From the NCBI GenBank assembly GCA_032161045.1, contig JAVHTH010000003.1: 64,000 bases of DNA; one strand, given 5' to 3'. The notes under the pieces were generated by a model. It did no database searches and was not told where the DNA came from. It was given only the letters and a program-made list of their open reading frames with translations. Made by a program: the position numbers and the translations under genes. Positions 31,986 through 41,316 of this stretch are shown one piece after another. Source of the stretch: Fervidibacter sinensis (GTDB lineage Bacteria; Armatimonadota; Fervidibacteria; Fervidibacterales; Fervidibacteraceae). Position 1 is the first letter of the stretch. Each line of letters begins with the position of its first letter.

Positions 31986-33194
31986 CTAACCGAAAATCAG
32001 GAAACGCCTTCGTTTGGGTTCTTCAACCGGCAAACCTGCTAATCGTCGTGCTGCTCGCCTTATGGCTTTGGCAACTTCACTTTCCGGGCGGGAAACGACA
32101 ACTGGCTCTCCCAAGTTGACGGATTGAACGATGGTGCGACTATCATTTGGAATGATGTCCCAAACTTCCAAGCCCAATTGGCTGGCGATGAAGTCAGGTG
32201 TCAAGTCCGCATCGGCTTGAACTCGGTTGAAAAGCAACTTGGGCGATACACCCCACTTTTGCATTCCGAGCGTCAACGCTCTCGTTGCTCTGAGCGAAAG
32301 CAAATCCCAAGGGACCGCAACGACGATGACTTCATCCATCAGTCTCAAAAGTTCCAAATCGGGCACATAAAGTGTCAAGGGAGTGTCCACAAGGATGAAC
32401 TTGTAACCCTCCCTCAACGCTTTCAAAACTGCCTCTATCCGTCCCATGTCAATGTATTCCGGCAGGTTGCGCTCGGGCGAGAAGAACCAAGTGTAGAAGT
32501 GGACCCCGCTTTCGTGGCGGACAGCGTAAGGTCTGAGAAGTTCTAAATCCACCTCCCGCACCGCTTCAGGGATTTCGCTCAAAGTTATTTTCGCAGTTGC
32601 GTTCACCAACGCCAAAGTGTCCCCGATGAAAAGGTCAAGCAAAGCAACCGGCGATTTCGTTTCATCTGCGAGGGCGATAGCGAGGTTGACAATTAGTGTC
32701 GTTTTCCCGACACCGCCCTTGCCGCTGCTAAGTGCAATTGCTTTACCTTCAACGCGTTCCTCCACAGGAGTTGGTGCTACCGAGAGGCGCCATTGTTGTC
32801 CACGAGGGGATGCCAATACTTCGCGAATCATCTGACGGACCTGCTCAGCCGTTGCTGATTTGGGAAGCACATCTTCAACTCCCGCCAATGCAGCGCCTCG
32901 CAGGAACGCTTCGTCTTTCTCCTTGTCGGTGAACAAGATGACAGCCGTTGACAATTTTTGCTCCCTCAAAAGTCGGGCTAAAGCCAACCCATCAAAGTTC
33001 GGTTCATCGCCATTGACAAAAACGAAGTGGGGGGCTAAGGTGACGGCGCTTTCCGCCAACGCTTCCTGCCCATCGGAAGGTTGAATGCGACCAACTATGA
33101 GGATGGGCAGATTATCAACTGCATCTAAATTCGTCAACTCCACACCCGCCAACAGTATTCGCAATACTGCCCGATGGTGTTCGGATTCCGCCAT
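31986..33194 (-). CDS. CpaE/MinD-like ATPase with receiver-like N terminus
   Basis: 402 residues. Residues about 30-130 form a receiver-like fold (VNGDEPNFDGLALARLLREQ, LPKSATAEQVRQMIREVL) of the CpaE type that may not be phosphorylated. Residues about 150-400 form a ParA/MinD ATPase with the deviant Walker A SSGKGGVGKTT and the switch region LVDTPL. CpaE proteins help localise the Flp/Tad pilus machine at the membrane. The start has a long gap (about 14 bases) between AAGGAGG and the ATG. The CpaB-like gene is 35 bases upstream on the same strand. Confidence 0.82.
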   Translation of the reverse strand: MAESEHHRAVLRILLAGVELTNLDAVDNLPILIVGRIQPSDGQEALAESAVTLAPHFVFVNGDEPNFDGLALARLLREQKLSTAVILFTDKEKDEAFLRGAALAGVEDVLPKSATAEQVRQMIREVLASPRGQQWRLSVAPTPVEERVEGKAIALSSGKGGVGKTTLIVNLAIALADETKSPVALLDLFIGDTLALVNATAKITLSEIPEAVREVDLELLRPYAVRHESGVHFYTWFFSPERNLPEYIDMGRIEAVLKALREGYKFILVDTPLTLYVPDLELLRLMDEVIVVAVPWDLLSLRATRALTLGMQKWGVSPKLLFNRVQADADLTPDFIASQLGLEVWDIIPNDSRTIVQSVNLGEPVVVSRPESEVAKAIRRAARRLAGLPVEEPKRRRFLIFG

Positions 33195-33229
33195 AGCCGC
33201 CGATGATTCCTCCTTCCGACTTTGTCAAG

Positions 33230-34222
33230 TTATTGGCGACTCACTATGACCTCTTCCCTTTCTGTCCCTCGGTAGACTACGATGACCCGTGCTGGGGCAA
33301 CTGGTCTGGTTGGGGCTATTTGTTGAGCAACTGGACGAGTTGGTGCCGGCTGAGGGGCAGCGGTGCTTGGAATTTTTTCTGGTGACCTCAAAGGTGGCGT
33401 CATGAAGTAGTCGCGTTCATTGCGCAAAACGGTTAAAGTTCGCCCCTCCTCTAACGCCCTCGCCAACCTAACAGCCTCGGCTGGGGTAACAGCCAAAACA
33501 ATTCTTCGCATTGTGGCAGCCGCTTTAGTCTCACTTTCGGGTGTCGGTTGGGTTGGTTGTGGTTGAGTCTTTTGAGGCTCAGGGGGTGTAGGGGTCGTTT
33601 GGGCGGCGCGAGACAGAATCCTTTGCCGCACCATTTCCTCTCGGCTCATGCCCGGCACATAATTCTCCGCTACCAGAACTTGTGCCCTGCGGACAATAAT
33701 TTCGGCGACCGTTGTTTCCCCATGCCGGTGCGTTGCAATTACATCAACCAAGTCGCCGGGCAAAAGGATGTCCGCAGCACCTTCAGTGAAAGGCTGATAC
33801 AAGACGAACCCACGCATTCCTAAAGGCACACTGAATTCCCTGAGTTGCTCAGGCGGCGGCATGAGTTGTGAAAGGCGCAGTGGAGAGTCTTTTGGTGCTT
33901 TTTGAAGCAGAATGGAATTTACTACGAACTCCACATCGGTGACGGCATCTTTTGGAACTTGATTTTCGGGCAATTCAGCGATGCGGACATCCGCACTACT
34001 GAGCCGCGCTCCTTTCTCCAAATCCCTTGCTGCCACGACCACAGGAATTTTCTTCACCGCCGGTTCCTGACCCATTGGCGGGGCGGAAGGCGCTTGTCCG
34101 CGCCGGGTCAACCACAATGTTGCAACCAACGCAACACCCGCACAAACCACTGCCGCCAATAACAACATCCGGCGCTGTGGCATTGATTCGCTCCCCCTTC
34201 CGACAGAAGTAGTTTGCATCAT
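33230..34222 (-). CDS. cpaB: Flp pilus assembly protein CpaB/RcpC-like
   Basis: 330 residues: a membrane anchor (MLLLAAVVCAGVALVATLWL), then an SAF domain (IPVVVAARDLEKGARLSSAD, VRIAELPENQVP), then the RcpC/CpaB core (FTEGAADILLPGDLVDVIAT, ILVAENYVPGM-like region, LAVTPAEAVRLARALEEG), and a Pro/Gln-rich tail. CpaB sits in the periplasm and is linked to the pilus secretin. GGAGGTG lies 5 bases before the ATG. No secretin, ATPase CpaF or TadB/C gene is seen in the window, so this would be a partial Tad locus. Confidence 0.85.
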   Translation of the reverse strand: MMQTTSVGRGSESMPQRRMLLLAAVVCAGVALVATLWLTRRGQAPSAPPMGQEPAVKKIPVVVAARDLEKGARLSSADVRIAELPENQVPKDAVTDVEFVVNSILLQKAPKDSPLRLSQLMPPPEQLREFSVPLGMRGFVLYQPFTEGAADILLPGDLVDVIATHRHGETTVAEIIVRRAQVLVAENYVPGMSREEMVRQRILSRAAQTTPTPPEPQKTQPQPTQPTPESETKAAATMRRIVLAVTPAEAVRLARALEEGRTLTVLRNERDYFMTPPLRSPEKIPSTAAPQPAPTRPVAQQIAPTRPVAPARVIVVYRGTEREEVIVSRQ

Positions 34223-34246
34223 TTTGTCACCTCCTGCAAGGTTTGG

Positions 34247-37200
34247 TCATGGGAGCACCCGAAGCCTTTCTTCCGCCCCGTTCCATCTCTCTGTCCCATA
34301 CATATGCCACAGTCGTGGCGGAAGTATGTGATAATCGCCGGGCACCTCCGCCCGCAGGAGGTAGCGGACCACATGTCTTCCTGCTCCCCTGAAATAAGTT
34401 ATCGTCCTGTCATCCCGCACTTCCTTAGGCTTTATTTCCCCGTCCCAATAACCGCCCCTCTCAATCCCTAAAGCCCGACCTTCAACGACCCTCATTCCCG
34501 CAGGGATTGGGTCTTCAAGGACCATGAAATTCGTTGGGCAATCAACCGTCAGGGTCACCCGCACCACATCGCCAACTTTCACAGAGTCCCCGCTTCTGAG
34601 AGGCTTAGCCTTCCATTTGACTTGACCGTCATCCCCAATATAAGGCGTGAGTTCCTCGTAGCGCCTTTGAACTCTTTGCCCACTTGACAGCAATTCACCA
34701 AATCTTTCCGGCAAAATGAGCGATTGTCGGTTCACCAATGTGACCCAAAGTGTCACCCCTTTCGGCTTGGTGACCTTCACTTCGTTCACTCCGACTTTCA
34801 GGTTACCAATTAACTTGACAGTTGTCTCTGGGAGGGATGCACCATTGGGTGGGATTTGGACAGTTTGAGATGAACCGTTGAGGGAAATGTTCACGGTGAC
34901 CGGGGCTTTCATTGCTATCGTTTCAAAGCGCTTGGAAAATTCCAAAATTGCCTCCAACACAGCGGCTGTGTCCTTGGTGGAAATCCAGCCTGCACCTTTC
35001 CTGTTCTGGAGAAGTGTCCTAACAGTCGCGGTTGCTGACCTCGCATCAACGCTTCCAACCCTCATTAATGCAAGCAGTGCCCACGCGGTGATTTCATCGC
35101 CGGTTGTCCAACGCCTCATGTGGAAATTTTCGCTCATTGCCCACCTCAAATCCTCTCGCAAAGGCAAAGCCGTCATGAGCAACTTCTTTGCCACTTGCAT
35201 CGCTTGAGGATGTTTCCATTCGTGTAAGGCAAGGGTCAGGAATGCAAGACCGTAAGGGGAACAGTGATCAATGATGGAAGCGAGCAATTGGGGCTGGGAA
35301 TTGGGGACTGAAGCGGGAGTGAAAACGCCAGTTGGTTTTAAAGCCGGCAATTTGGCTCCGGCGCGAGCCAATGCAAACAGAGCGAACGCAACTGTGTCCT
35401 TGTCTCTTTCCCGCCATTTTTCTTGCACCATTCGCTCAAGTGCCTTGATGCCTCTCCTTAAGACTTGCTCGCTCACTTCAAAGCCAGCCTTTTTAGCCTC
35501 TGCCAACCCTCTCACAACTAATGCGGTCATCCACAAATCCGTTGGGTCATCTTCCCACCAACCCCAACCGCCATCATCATGCTGGAACCGATAAAGTCTC
35601 GCTAAGCCTCGGTTCACCATGCGAGGCAGTTCTTTCTCAAGCCAGTCAATCTTTATGCCTCGCTCTTTCAAAACCCTCCACACAAGCAAGTCGGGAAGGA
35701 AGCCGTTCATGGTCTGTTCAACGCAGCCGTATGGGTAAGTGGCAAGATACTCAAGCGCTCCGAGCATTGCGGAAAAGATGGAAGGTGCCAACCGCACATG
35801 AATTTGGCTTGTCTCCAAATCAGTGTTGGGCGGTAAGACAACCCCCAAAACCTGCTCCGTTTCCTCAGGGCTAACCATTAATGTTCGGGAAACCAACCGC
35901 TCAGTTGCGTGTGGCAGGACAACAATGACCCTTTGTTCAGCGTCTGCTCGCCCGTCTTTACTTTGTGCGCGTGCTGTTATGCGCCAGCGCCCTGAGCGCT
36001 CTGCCCTAAAATTCCACTTAACAATTGCGGTTTTATGGGGTTGGACAAAAACAGTTTCGTAATGGCTCACCTTCAACTTCTCGTGTTCAGCCTCTATCTC
36101 CACTCTTGCTTCGCAACTTCGTTCAGTGTCATTGTGCACGATGGCACTTACGGTCGTTTGGTCACCTTGTGTGAGGACAATCGGTGCAGCAATGCGAACA
36201 CCAAACGGTTTTGTGCACCGGAATTTCGTGACCCCATAGCCCACATTTGTGTCAAGGGTGTGAGCGATGGCTGTCATCCGCCACTGGGTCAAAGTGTCGG
36301 GAACTGCCAATTGCACTTGGGCTGTGCCGTTTTCGTCGGTGATGACATGCGGAAGCCAAAGGGCTGTGTCAGGGAAATATTTGCGAACTGTTTCGGCTTT
36401 GCCTTTATCGCCTTGCCAAGCCAGCCAAGGGAATGAGTAGCGGGTGACAATTCGGTTAGGTCGTTCGGCATAAAAGGCTCGGAAAACCTGTTCTGGGTCA
36501 TCGCTTTTGATAGCATAAATCGCTTCGTCAACGACAGCAATGGAAAGTTCCGCCTTGACGGGGTTGCTTTTTGAGTCACGAACTTGAACCGTCAACCTTG
36601 CGGTTTGGCGGGGTTCATAAACCTCGCGGTCGCTTTTCACGCTAACTTGAAGGCGAAAATCGTCAAGTTCAAACCTTATCGGCTTGACTTGCTCCACGAA
36701 TTTCTTTTGATGAACCAGCGAAGCAGTCACATACGCATTTGGCAAAAGTTCAGATGAGAGCGGGATTTCCCATTCAGCGGTTCCGTTGGGCAACCTCAAC
36801 AAGCGGGCGGTGTAAAGTTTTTCACCTTCAACTGTCACCAGAACGGCTGCGTTTTTCAACTTGCTCTGAATTGCGACCTTTGCTTCCTCGCCTATCTGGT
36901 ATCGGGGTTTGTCAAGCAAAAGTTGAATTGGCGGGAGTTTGGGTGGTAAGGTTGGCGCTCGCGTGCGAGAGACAACCCAAACACTTGTTTCGGCGCCAAT
37001 AGTGTTGCGTTTTGGGTCATACACCGTCGCTTCCACAACCCAATCCCCGGTTTCGCTCGGCACAAATTGCCATTGGGTTTCGCCGTTCTCATCGGTTTTG
37101 CTTTGTCCTTGCAATTGCCAACGAATTTTCATGTCCTCGCGACCTATCCACTCCACCCAACCCGCACGCCAGTGAACGATTGCGTTTGCTTGTGGTTTCT

Positions 37201-39061
37201 TCGTATCCCAATGGACCACTTTCGCCTTTGCTGTAACCGTTTGCTTTTCACTGACAAACGAAGGTTCACACCAAATTGTCAATTTCCAATCACCTTGCGT
37301 GACGAGGAAACTCGCAGTCCCTTCCGCGAATTGGTATCCTGCAGCCTCAACAGTCACATAGACTTCGTATCGGAATTCGGAGAAAGGAGGTGTGCCTAAA
37401 GTCAAATCGGTTGGTCGGAAACGAATGGTCGCCTGCCCGTTAGCGTCAGTTCTCGTCTCTCCCTCCAAAATCGTTTCACCACCATACCCTTCCCCCCATT
37501 CTGCGCCTTCATACTCATCAACAACAGGCAACCTCGTAACCCAATAGGAAACTTCCGCACCCGCTACTGGCATCCCAAAGTAGTAGCGTGCGGTGACCGT
37601 GATGGTTACGGTGTCCGAGCGGGAGAAACGGGAACGGGATGGCTTGACAGTTACTTGGATTTCTGGTTTTCGGTAAGCGGCTACAGTGAAGGTGCCGACG
37701 ATGCGGTTGCTCGCCCCTGTCCCGTTTTTAGGCACAGCCTCTATGGTGTAAGTTCCAGTAGGAGATTCCTCATTGAGCGTCAGTGAGCCGGAGAAAGAAC
37801 CGAAGTCTGTCAAGGTCACATCCGTGCGGTGGATGGTGTTCCCATCCGGGTCTCTGACGAGCAGGGTGAAAGGCATGGGATTCGGGGGTTGATAACCTTT
37901 TGCGGTCTGCTCCCTCACGATGCCTTTGAAATGAACCAAATTGCCGGGGCGGTAAACTGGTCGGTCGGTGTAAATAACCCCTGAAAGCGTTTTGGAAGGG
38001 CGCATTGCATCTCTCAACTCATATTCTTCCATCTTGACCCAAGCCACAGGGTAAAATTCTCCGGCATTTGGCTTAGAGACTATGAAGAAGCAGGCACTTG
38101 AGTTGTCAAGGTTCAATTTGCCCAAAGGCAAACGAGCCATCCCGTTCGCGTCGGTGACGGAAGCAGCAATTTTCCTGTCCATTTCGCGACCTGCTATTCG
38201 TTCGTTCACCCAAGCGGTGACTTCAACTCCGCTGACTGGTTCACCGGTTTTCAAATCGGCAGTGTATGCGAGTGCGATCGGATTATTGTCAAGATCACGC
38301 CCCAGTTTGACAATCAACCCAACCTTCGTCAGTTCCACTAAAGCAATTCGCTCAAGGTCCTCCGAAGAGACGCGGACAAGGTAGATGCCTTCTGAGTTGA
38401 GGGATACAGGCAAAAATTGCAAGAAGACCCCTTCAACATCTCTCTGCGAGATTGGCTTTTGCGTTTCGCTCACTTTGACCAAGCAAGGCGAAATCCATTG
38501 AAGTTCCTCTTTGAGTTCCCAGACGCCGCGCCACCAACCTTGCCTCACTTCACTCAAAAACCTCAGCACAGTCGTCAATGGCACTTTTGAAGTTGCCTTT
38601 TCCAACCGAACTTTCCAAACCTGAATCCTCAACTCGTCAGTGGCGACGAAGCCACGAATACCGACCTTGACATTTTCATCGGGATGGAAAACTGTTTGTG
38701 GATGGATGAGTTCCAGAAACGGTTCAACGGGTTCAAGGGCGATGAGGAGGTTGCGGGTCTCACCTTCATTCAATGTGAAAGATGTTTGGCTTAGCCGGTG
38801 GGCATAAGTTGACGCAGTGACTGTGTAAGTTCCGGCTGGCAGGTTGGGTAACTCAAATGAACCGTCCCATTTGCTTCTCACCCTCCACGAACCCCGTTTG
38901 CTTTCAAACCAAATCTCCGCTTTCGGCAGCGCTTGCCCCGTTTCAATTGCGATGACTTTCCCCACCACTCTCCCGCGAGGTAATTCTGAGCGAATCAAAG
39001 CAGCCAGCCCGCCCGCAACCCAAATTAGGGTGAGGAGCGCCAACCATCCCTCGCGCCTCAC
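34247..39061 (-). CDS. Bacterial alpha-2-macroglobulin family protein
   Basis: 1604 residues from GTG (GAGGTGA 6 bases upstream). It has an N-terminal membrane anchor (LALLTLIWVAGGLAALI), then a carboxypeptidase-regulatory-like beta domain (GSFELPNLPAGTYTVTASTY), MG2-type domains (YTDRPVYRPGNLVHFKGIVR), the A2M domain (WLPHVITDENGTAQVQLAVP), and the thioester domain with C1113-V-E-Q1116 in YPYGCVEQT plus alpha/alpha repeats (DDGGWGWWEDDPTDLWMTAL). The Cys-x-Glu-Gln thioester is intact, so it should trap attacking proteases covalently in the periplasm. The common partner gene for PBP1c is absent; instead it precedes cpaB with 24 bases between. Confidence 0.92.
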   Translation of the reverse strand: MRREGWLALLTLIWVAGGLAALIRSELPRGRVVGKVIAIETGQALPKAEIWFESKRGSWRVRSKWDGSFELPNLPAGTYTVTASTYAHRLSQTSFTLNEGETRNLLIALEPVEPFLELIHPQTVFHPDENVKVGIRGFVATDELRIQVWKVRLEKATSKVPLTTVLRFLSEVRQGWWRGVWELKEELQWISPCLVKVSETQKPISQRDVEGVFLQFLPVSLNSEGIYLVRVSSEDLERIALVELTKVGLIVKLGRDLDNNPIALAYTADLKTGEPVSGVEVTAWVNERIAGREMDRKIAASVTDANGMARLPLGKLNLDNSSACFFIVSKPNAGEFYPVAWVKMEEYELRDAMRPSKTLSGVIYTDRPVYRPGNLVHFKGIVREQTAKGYQPPNPMPFTLLVRDPDGNTIHRTDVTLTDFGSFSGSLTLNEESPTGTYTIEAVPKNGTGASNRIVGTFTVAAYRKPEIQVTVKPSRSRFSRSDTVTITVTARYYFGMPVAGAEVSYWVTRLPVVDEYEGAEWGEGYGGETILEGETRTDANGQATIRFRPTDLTLGTPPFSEFRYEVYVTVEAAGYQFAEGTASFLVTQGDWKLTIWCEPSFVSEKQTVTAKAKVVHWDTKKPQANAIVHWRAGWVEWIGREDMKIRWQLQGQSKTDENGETQWQFVPSETGDWVVEATVYDPKRNTIGAETSVWVVSRTRAPTLPPKLPPIQLLLDKPRYQIGEEAKVAIQSKLKNAAVLVTVEGEKLYTARLLRLPNGTAEWEIPLSSELLPNAYVTASLVHQKKFVEQVKPIRFELDDFRLQVSVKSDREVYEPRQTARLTVQVRDSKSNPVKAELSIAVVDEAIYAIKSDDPEQVFRAFYAERPNRIVTRYSFPWLAWQGDKGKAETVRKYFPDTALWLPHVITDENGTAQVQLAVPDTLTQWRMTAIAHTLDTNVGYGVTKFRCTKPFGVRIAAPIVLTQGDQTTVSAIVHNDTERSCEARVEIEAEHEKLKVSHYETVFVQPHKTAIVKWNFRAERSGRWRITARAQSKDGRADAEQRVIVVLPHATERLVSRTLMVSPEETEQVLGVVLPPNTDLETSQIHVRLAPSIFSAMLGALEYLATYPYGCVEQTMNGFLPDLLVWRVLKERGIKIDWLEKELPRMVNRGLARLYRFQHDDGGWGWWEDDPTDLWMTALVVRGLAEAKKAGFEVSEQVLRRGIKALERMVQEKWRERDKDTVAFALFALARAGAKLPALKPTGVFTPASVPNSQPQLLASIIDHCSPYGLAFLTLALHEWKHPQAMQVAKKLLMTALPLREDLRWAMSENFHMRRWTTGDEITAWALLALMRVGSVDARSATATVRTLLQNRKGAGWISTKDTAAVLEAILEFSKRFETIAMKAPVTVNISLNGSSQTVQIPPNGASLPETTVKLIGNLKVGVNEVKVTKPKGVTLWVTLVNRQSLILPERFGELLSSGQRVQRRYEELTPYIGDDGQVKWKAKPLRSGDSVKVGDVVRVTLTVDCPTNFMVLEDPIPAGMRVVEGRALGIERGGYWDGEIKPKEVRDDRTITYFRGAGRHVVRYLLRAEVPGDYHILPPRLWHMYGTERWNGAEERLRVLP

Positions 39062-39291
39062 AGCGGCTCACCTCTGTAAAGGAGCATCTTTGCCAACATC
39101 TAACATGATGACGGGTGGGCATAAACAATGCAAGAGGTGGCTAAATCAGTTTCAAAGCACATTTCGGTTGCCAGCAATACAAACATCGCGGAGGGGCATT
39201 CAATTCGCGGTTATTTGCACTTTCACTTGATTCCATGCCTTACTACGAACTTCTCGGAATCCTTAGGCTCGCTCACCCCCGATTGACAACA

Positions 39292-39918
39292 TCACTTTGA
39301 CTTTGCTTTTTTCTCCAGCAGGCTGAGCACTTCCTTAATCCTTTCGGCGCGCCGCTTAGCAAATTCCGCCATTGGGGATTTGGGGTCAACTTTCACGACG
39401 AGCGAAAGAGGGTTGAAGTTGCGCATCTGTGATGGGTCAAAGCGAGGTCCACCTTGACCACCAGGTCTGCCTCCTGGTCCACTGGGTCCCATTCCACCTG
39501 GTCCGCCAGGACCTGCTCCACCTGGTCCGCCTGGCGCTCCACCCGGTCCTCCCGGTCCGCCACCCGGTCGTCCCATTCGTGGCAGTTGAATTCTTTGGAG
39601 GGCATTAAGTTGATCTGCCCGCAACACACTCTTGATTTTCTTGAGGGCTTCTTTCGCTTCATCGGCGGTGAGTTTTTCTTTCTTCGTTAGCGGTTGGAAA
39701 ATCGCGAGCAATTTTTGTGCTTGCTCTTTCGTCAGAGCAGTTTGACCACCCTTCTTCTCCAATTCACCCAACTTCAAGAAGGTTTCGCGCAACTGGAAGT
39801 GATACTTGTGCTCCTCACGGAACTTCTGCCACTGCTGCATCATTTGAGGTGGCGGTTGAGCAATGGCTGCCGATGCCAACAATGCCAAAGTTGCAACTGC
39901 AATTGCTCGGCTTAACAT
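39292..39918 (-). CDS. Exported protein with LTxxQ-like helices and Gly-Pro-rich stretch
   Basis: 208 residues from ATG at 39918, with GGAGGTG 7 bases upstream. A clear signal peptide (MLSRAIAVATLALLASAAIA, then Q-PPP) is followed by a helical region with LTKEQAQKLLAIF and LTADEAKEALKKI, reminiscent of the Spy/CpxP LTxxQ type. Residues about 112-155 are a GGPGG/GPG run, then a charged helical tail. No firm family. It follows the MacB-like permease by 64 bases on the same strand. It might be a periplasmic helper of that transporter; this is inference. Confidence 0.65.
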   Translation of the reverse strand: MLSRAIAVATLALLASAAIAQPPPQMMQQWQKFREEHKYHFQLRETFLKLGELEKKGGQTALTKEQAQKLLAIFQPLTKKEKLTADEAKEALKKIKSVLRADQLNALQRIQLPRMGRPGGGPGGPGGAPGGPGGAGPGGPGGMGPSGPGGRPGGQGGPRFDPSQMRNFNPLSLVVKVDPKSPMAEFAKRRAERIKEVLSLLEKKAKSK

Positions 39919-39982
39919 GACAATGCACCTCCGCAACAGAGATTGTTTAACGACTCAGGTTTAGCCTGAGCCAGTTTGTTGC

Positions 39983-41197
39983 TCACTCGTATCTCAGTGC
40001 CTCAACAGGTTCAAGCCTTGCTGCTTTTCGTGCCGGGTAGTAGCCGAAGAAGATCCCAACCGCTGCTGCAAAACCAAAAGCCAAAATGACCGACAAAGGC
40101 GAAACCACAATTGTCCAACCTGCGACCTTGCCGACAGCATAAGACGCGGCGATTCCGAAGAAGATTCCCAACCCGCCGCCAACGAGGCTCAAAACGACAG
40201 CCTCAAGCAAAAACTGCAACTGAATATCGCTTGGTTTCGCCCCGATCGCTTTGCGTATCCCAATTTCACGGGTTCGCTCCGCAACTGAAACGAGCATGAT
40301 GTTCATGATGCCAATTCCGCCGACAATCAACGAGACACTGGCGATGCTAAGGAGCAGAATGATGAACAATCTTGAGGTTTGTTCCGCGAGTTGCTCCCAT
40401 TCGGCTTGAGTTCGCATGACGAAATCGTTCTCTTTGTTCGGAGGTAGGCGATGGCTGCGTCGCAAAATCCTTTCAATCTCTTGCATCGCGGCTGTGACGA
40501 AATCGTTTCGGACAATTTGGACACTGATAGCGTTTAGGTAGTCGGTCCCAAAGAGACGATACATTGCTGTCCGAAGCGGGATCATGATTTGGTCATCCAA
40601 ATCCATCGGTCCCAATGCCCCTTTTCTTGCAAGCACGCCAATGACTTTGAATGGTGTCCCGTTGATGCGGATGGTTTTGCCGACTGGATTAGCATTTTCG
40701 CCAAAGAGGTTGGTGACTACAGTTTGTCCCAACACAGCCACCTTCGCGCTCGCCAAATCTTCTTGTTCGGTGAAGAACCGTCCCTTCTCAATCTTATAAG
40801 CACGGACGACGGGATAGTTGGCGCTGACTCCCATGACGCTCGTGTTTGTGTTTTTCTGACGATAGACAACTTGAGCACCCCTTCGGACCTCGGCAGCAAC
40901 TTGGACAATGAGGGCATTGCTCTTGCTCAATGCCTCAACATCACGCATTGTCAAGGTTTGAACGGAACCCATTCCAAACCCGACAGCGCCACGCCTAAAT
41001 TGACCCGGAAAAACCAAAACGACATTTGCTCCCATTTGCTGAATGAGTTGGAGTTGTTGTTCGCGGGCGCCTTGTCCAATTGCCAACATTGTGATGACAG
41101 CGGCGACGCCGATGAGGACGCCGAGCGTGGTGAGGACGGAGCGAAGTTTATTTGCCATCAGGCTGTCCCACGCAACCTGCAACATTTCCAAAATCAT
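39983..41197 (-). CDS. MacB-like ABC transporter permease (FtsX superfamily)
   Basis: 404 residues from ATG at 41197 (AAAGGAGGAC 6 bases upstream). The MacB permease architecture is complete: the N-terminal transmembrane helix (LGVLIGVAAVITMLAIG), a periplasmic domain of about 230 residues (MacB_PCD), then three C-terminal helices with IGGIGIMNIMLVSVAERTRE and IGIRKAIGAK, and the end YYPARKAARLEPVEALRYE. The ATPase domain present in E. coli MacB is absent and no ATPase gene is adjacent. It probably moves a peptide, lipid or drug by mechanotransmission. It is divergent from the ABC-2 permease. Confidence 0.9.
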   Translation of the reverse strand: MILEMLQVAWDSLMANKLRSVLTTLGVLIGVAAVITMLAIGQGAREQQLQLIQQMGANVVLVFPGQFRRGAVGFGMGSVQTLTMRDVEALSKSNALIVQVAAEVRRGAQVVYRQKNTNTSVMGVSANYPVVRAYKIEKGRFFTEQEDLASAKVAVLGQTVVTNLFGENANPVGKTIRINGTPFKVIGVLARKGALGPMDLDDQIMIPLRTAMYRLFGTDYLNAISVQIVRNDFVTAAMQEIERILRRSHRLPPNKENDFVMRTQAEWEQLAEQTSRLFIILLLSIASVSLIVGGIGIMNIMLVSVAERTREIGIRKAIGAKPSDIQLQFLLEAVVLSLVGGGLGIFFGIAASYAVGKVAGWTIVVSPLSVILAFGFAAAVGIFFGYYPARKAARLEPVEALRYE

Positions 41198-41316
41198 GGC
41201 AAAGTCCTCCTTTCGCACATTGGCTCTTTCCTTGAGCCTCACATTTACGACAAACTTGCCACAGTGCTCTCATCCTTTTGCCCTGTCATTAACTTTGACG
41301 CAACGGAGGTGCGAGG

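Noticed and set aside
39235..39300. Short plus-strand frame beginning MPYYELLGILRLAHPR
   Set aside because: Only about 22 codons, no ribosome site; the resemblance to a J-domain start (YYELLGI) is too short to support.
39450..39580. Repetitive GGTCC/CCACC DNA as an independent tandem repeat
   Set aside because: It is the coding sequence for the GGPGG stretch of the exported protein and needs no other explanation.
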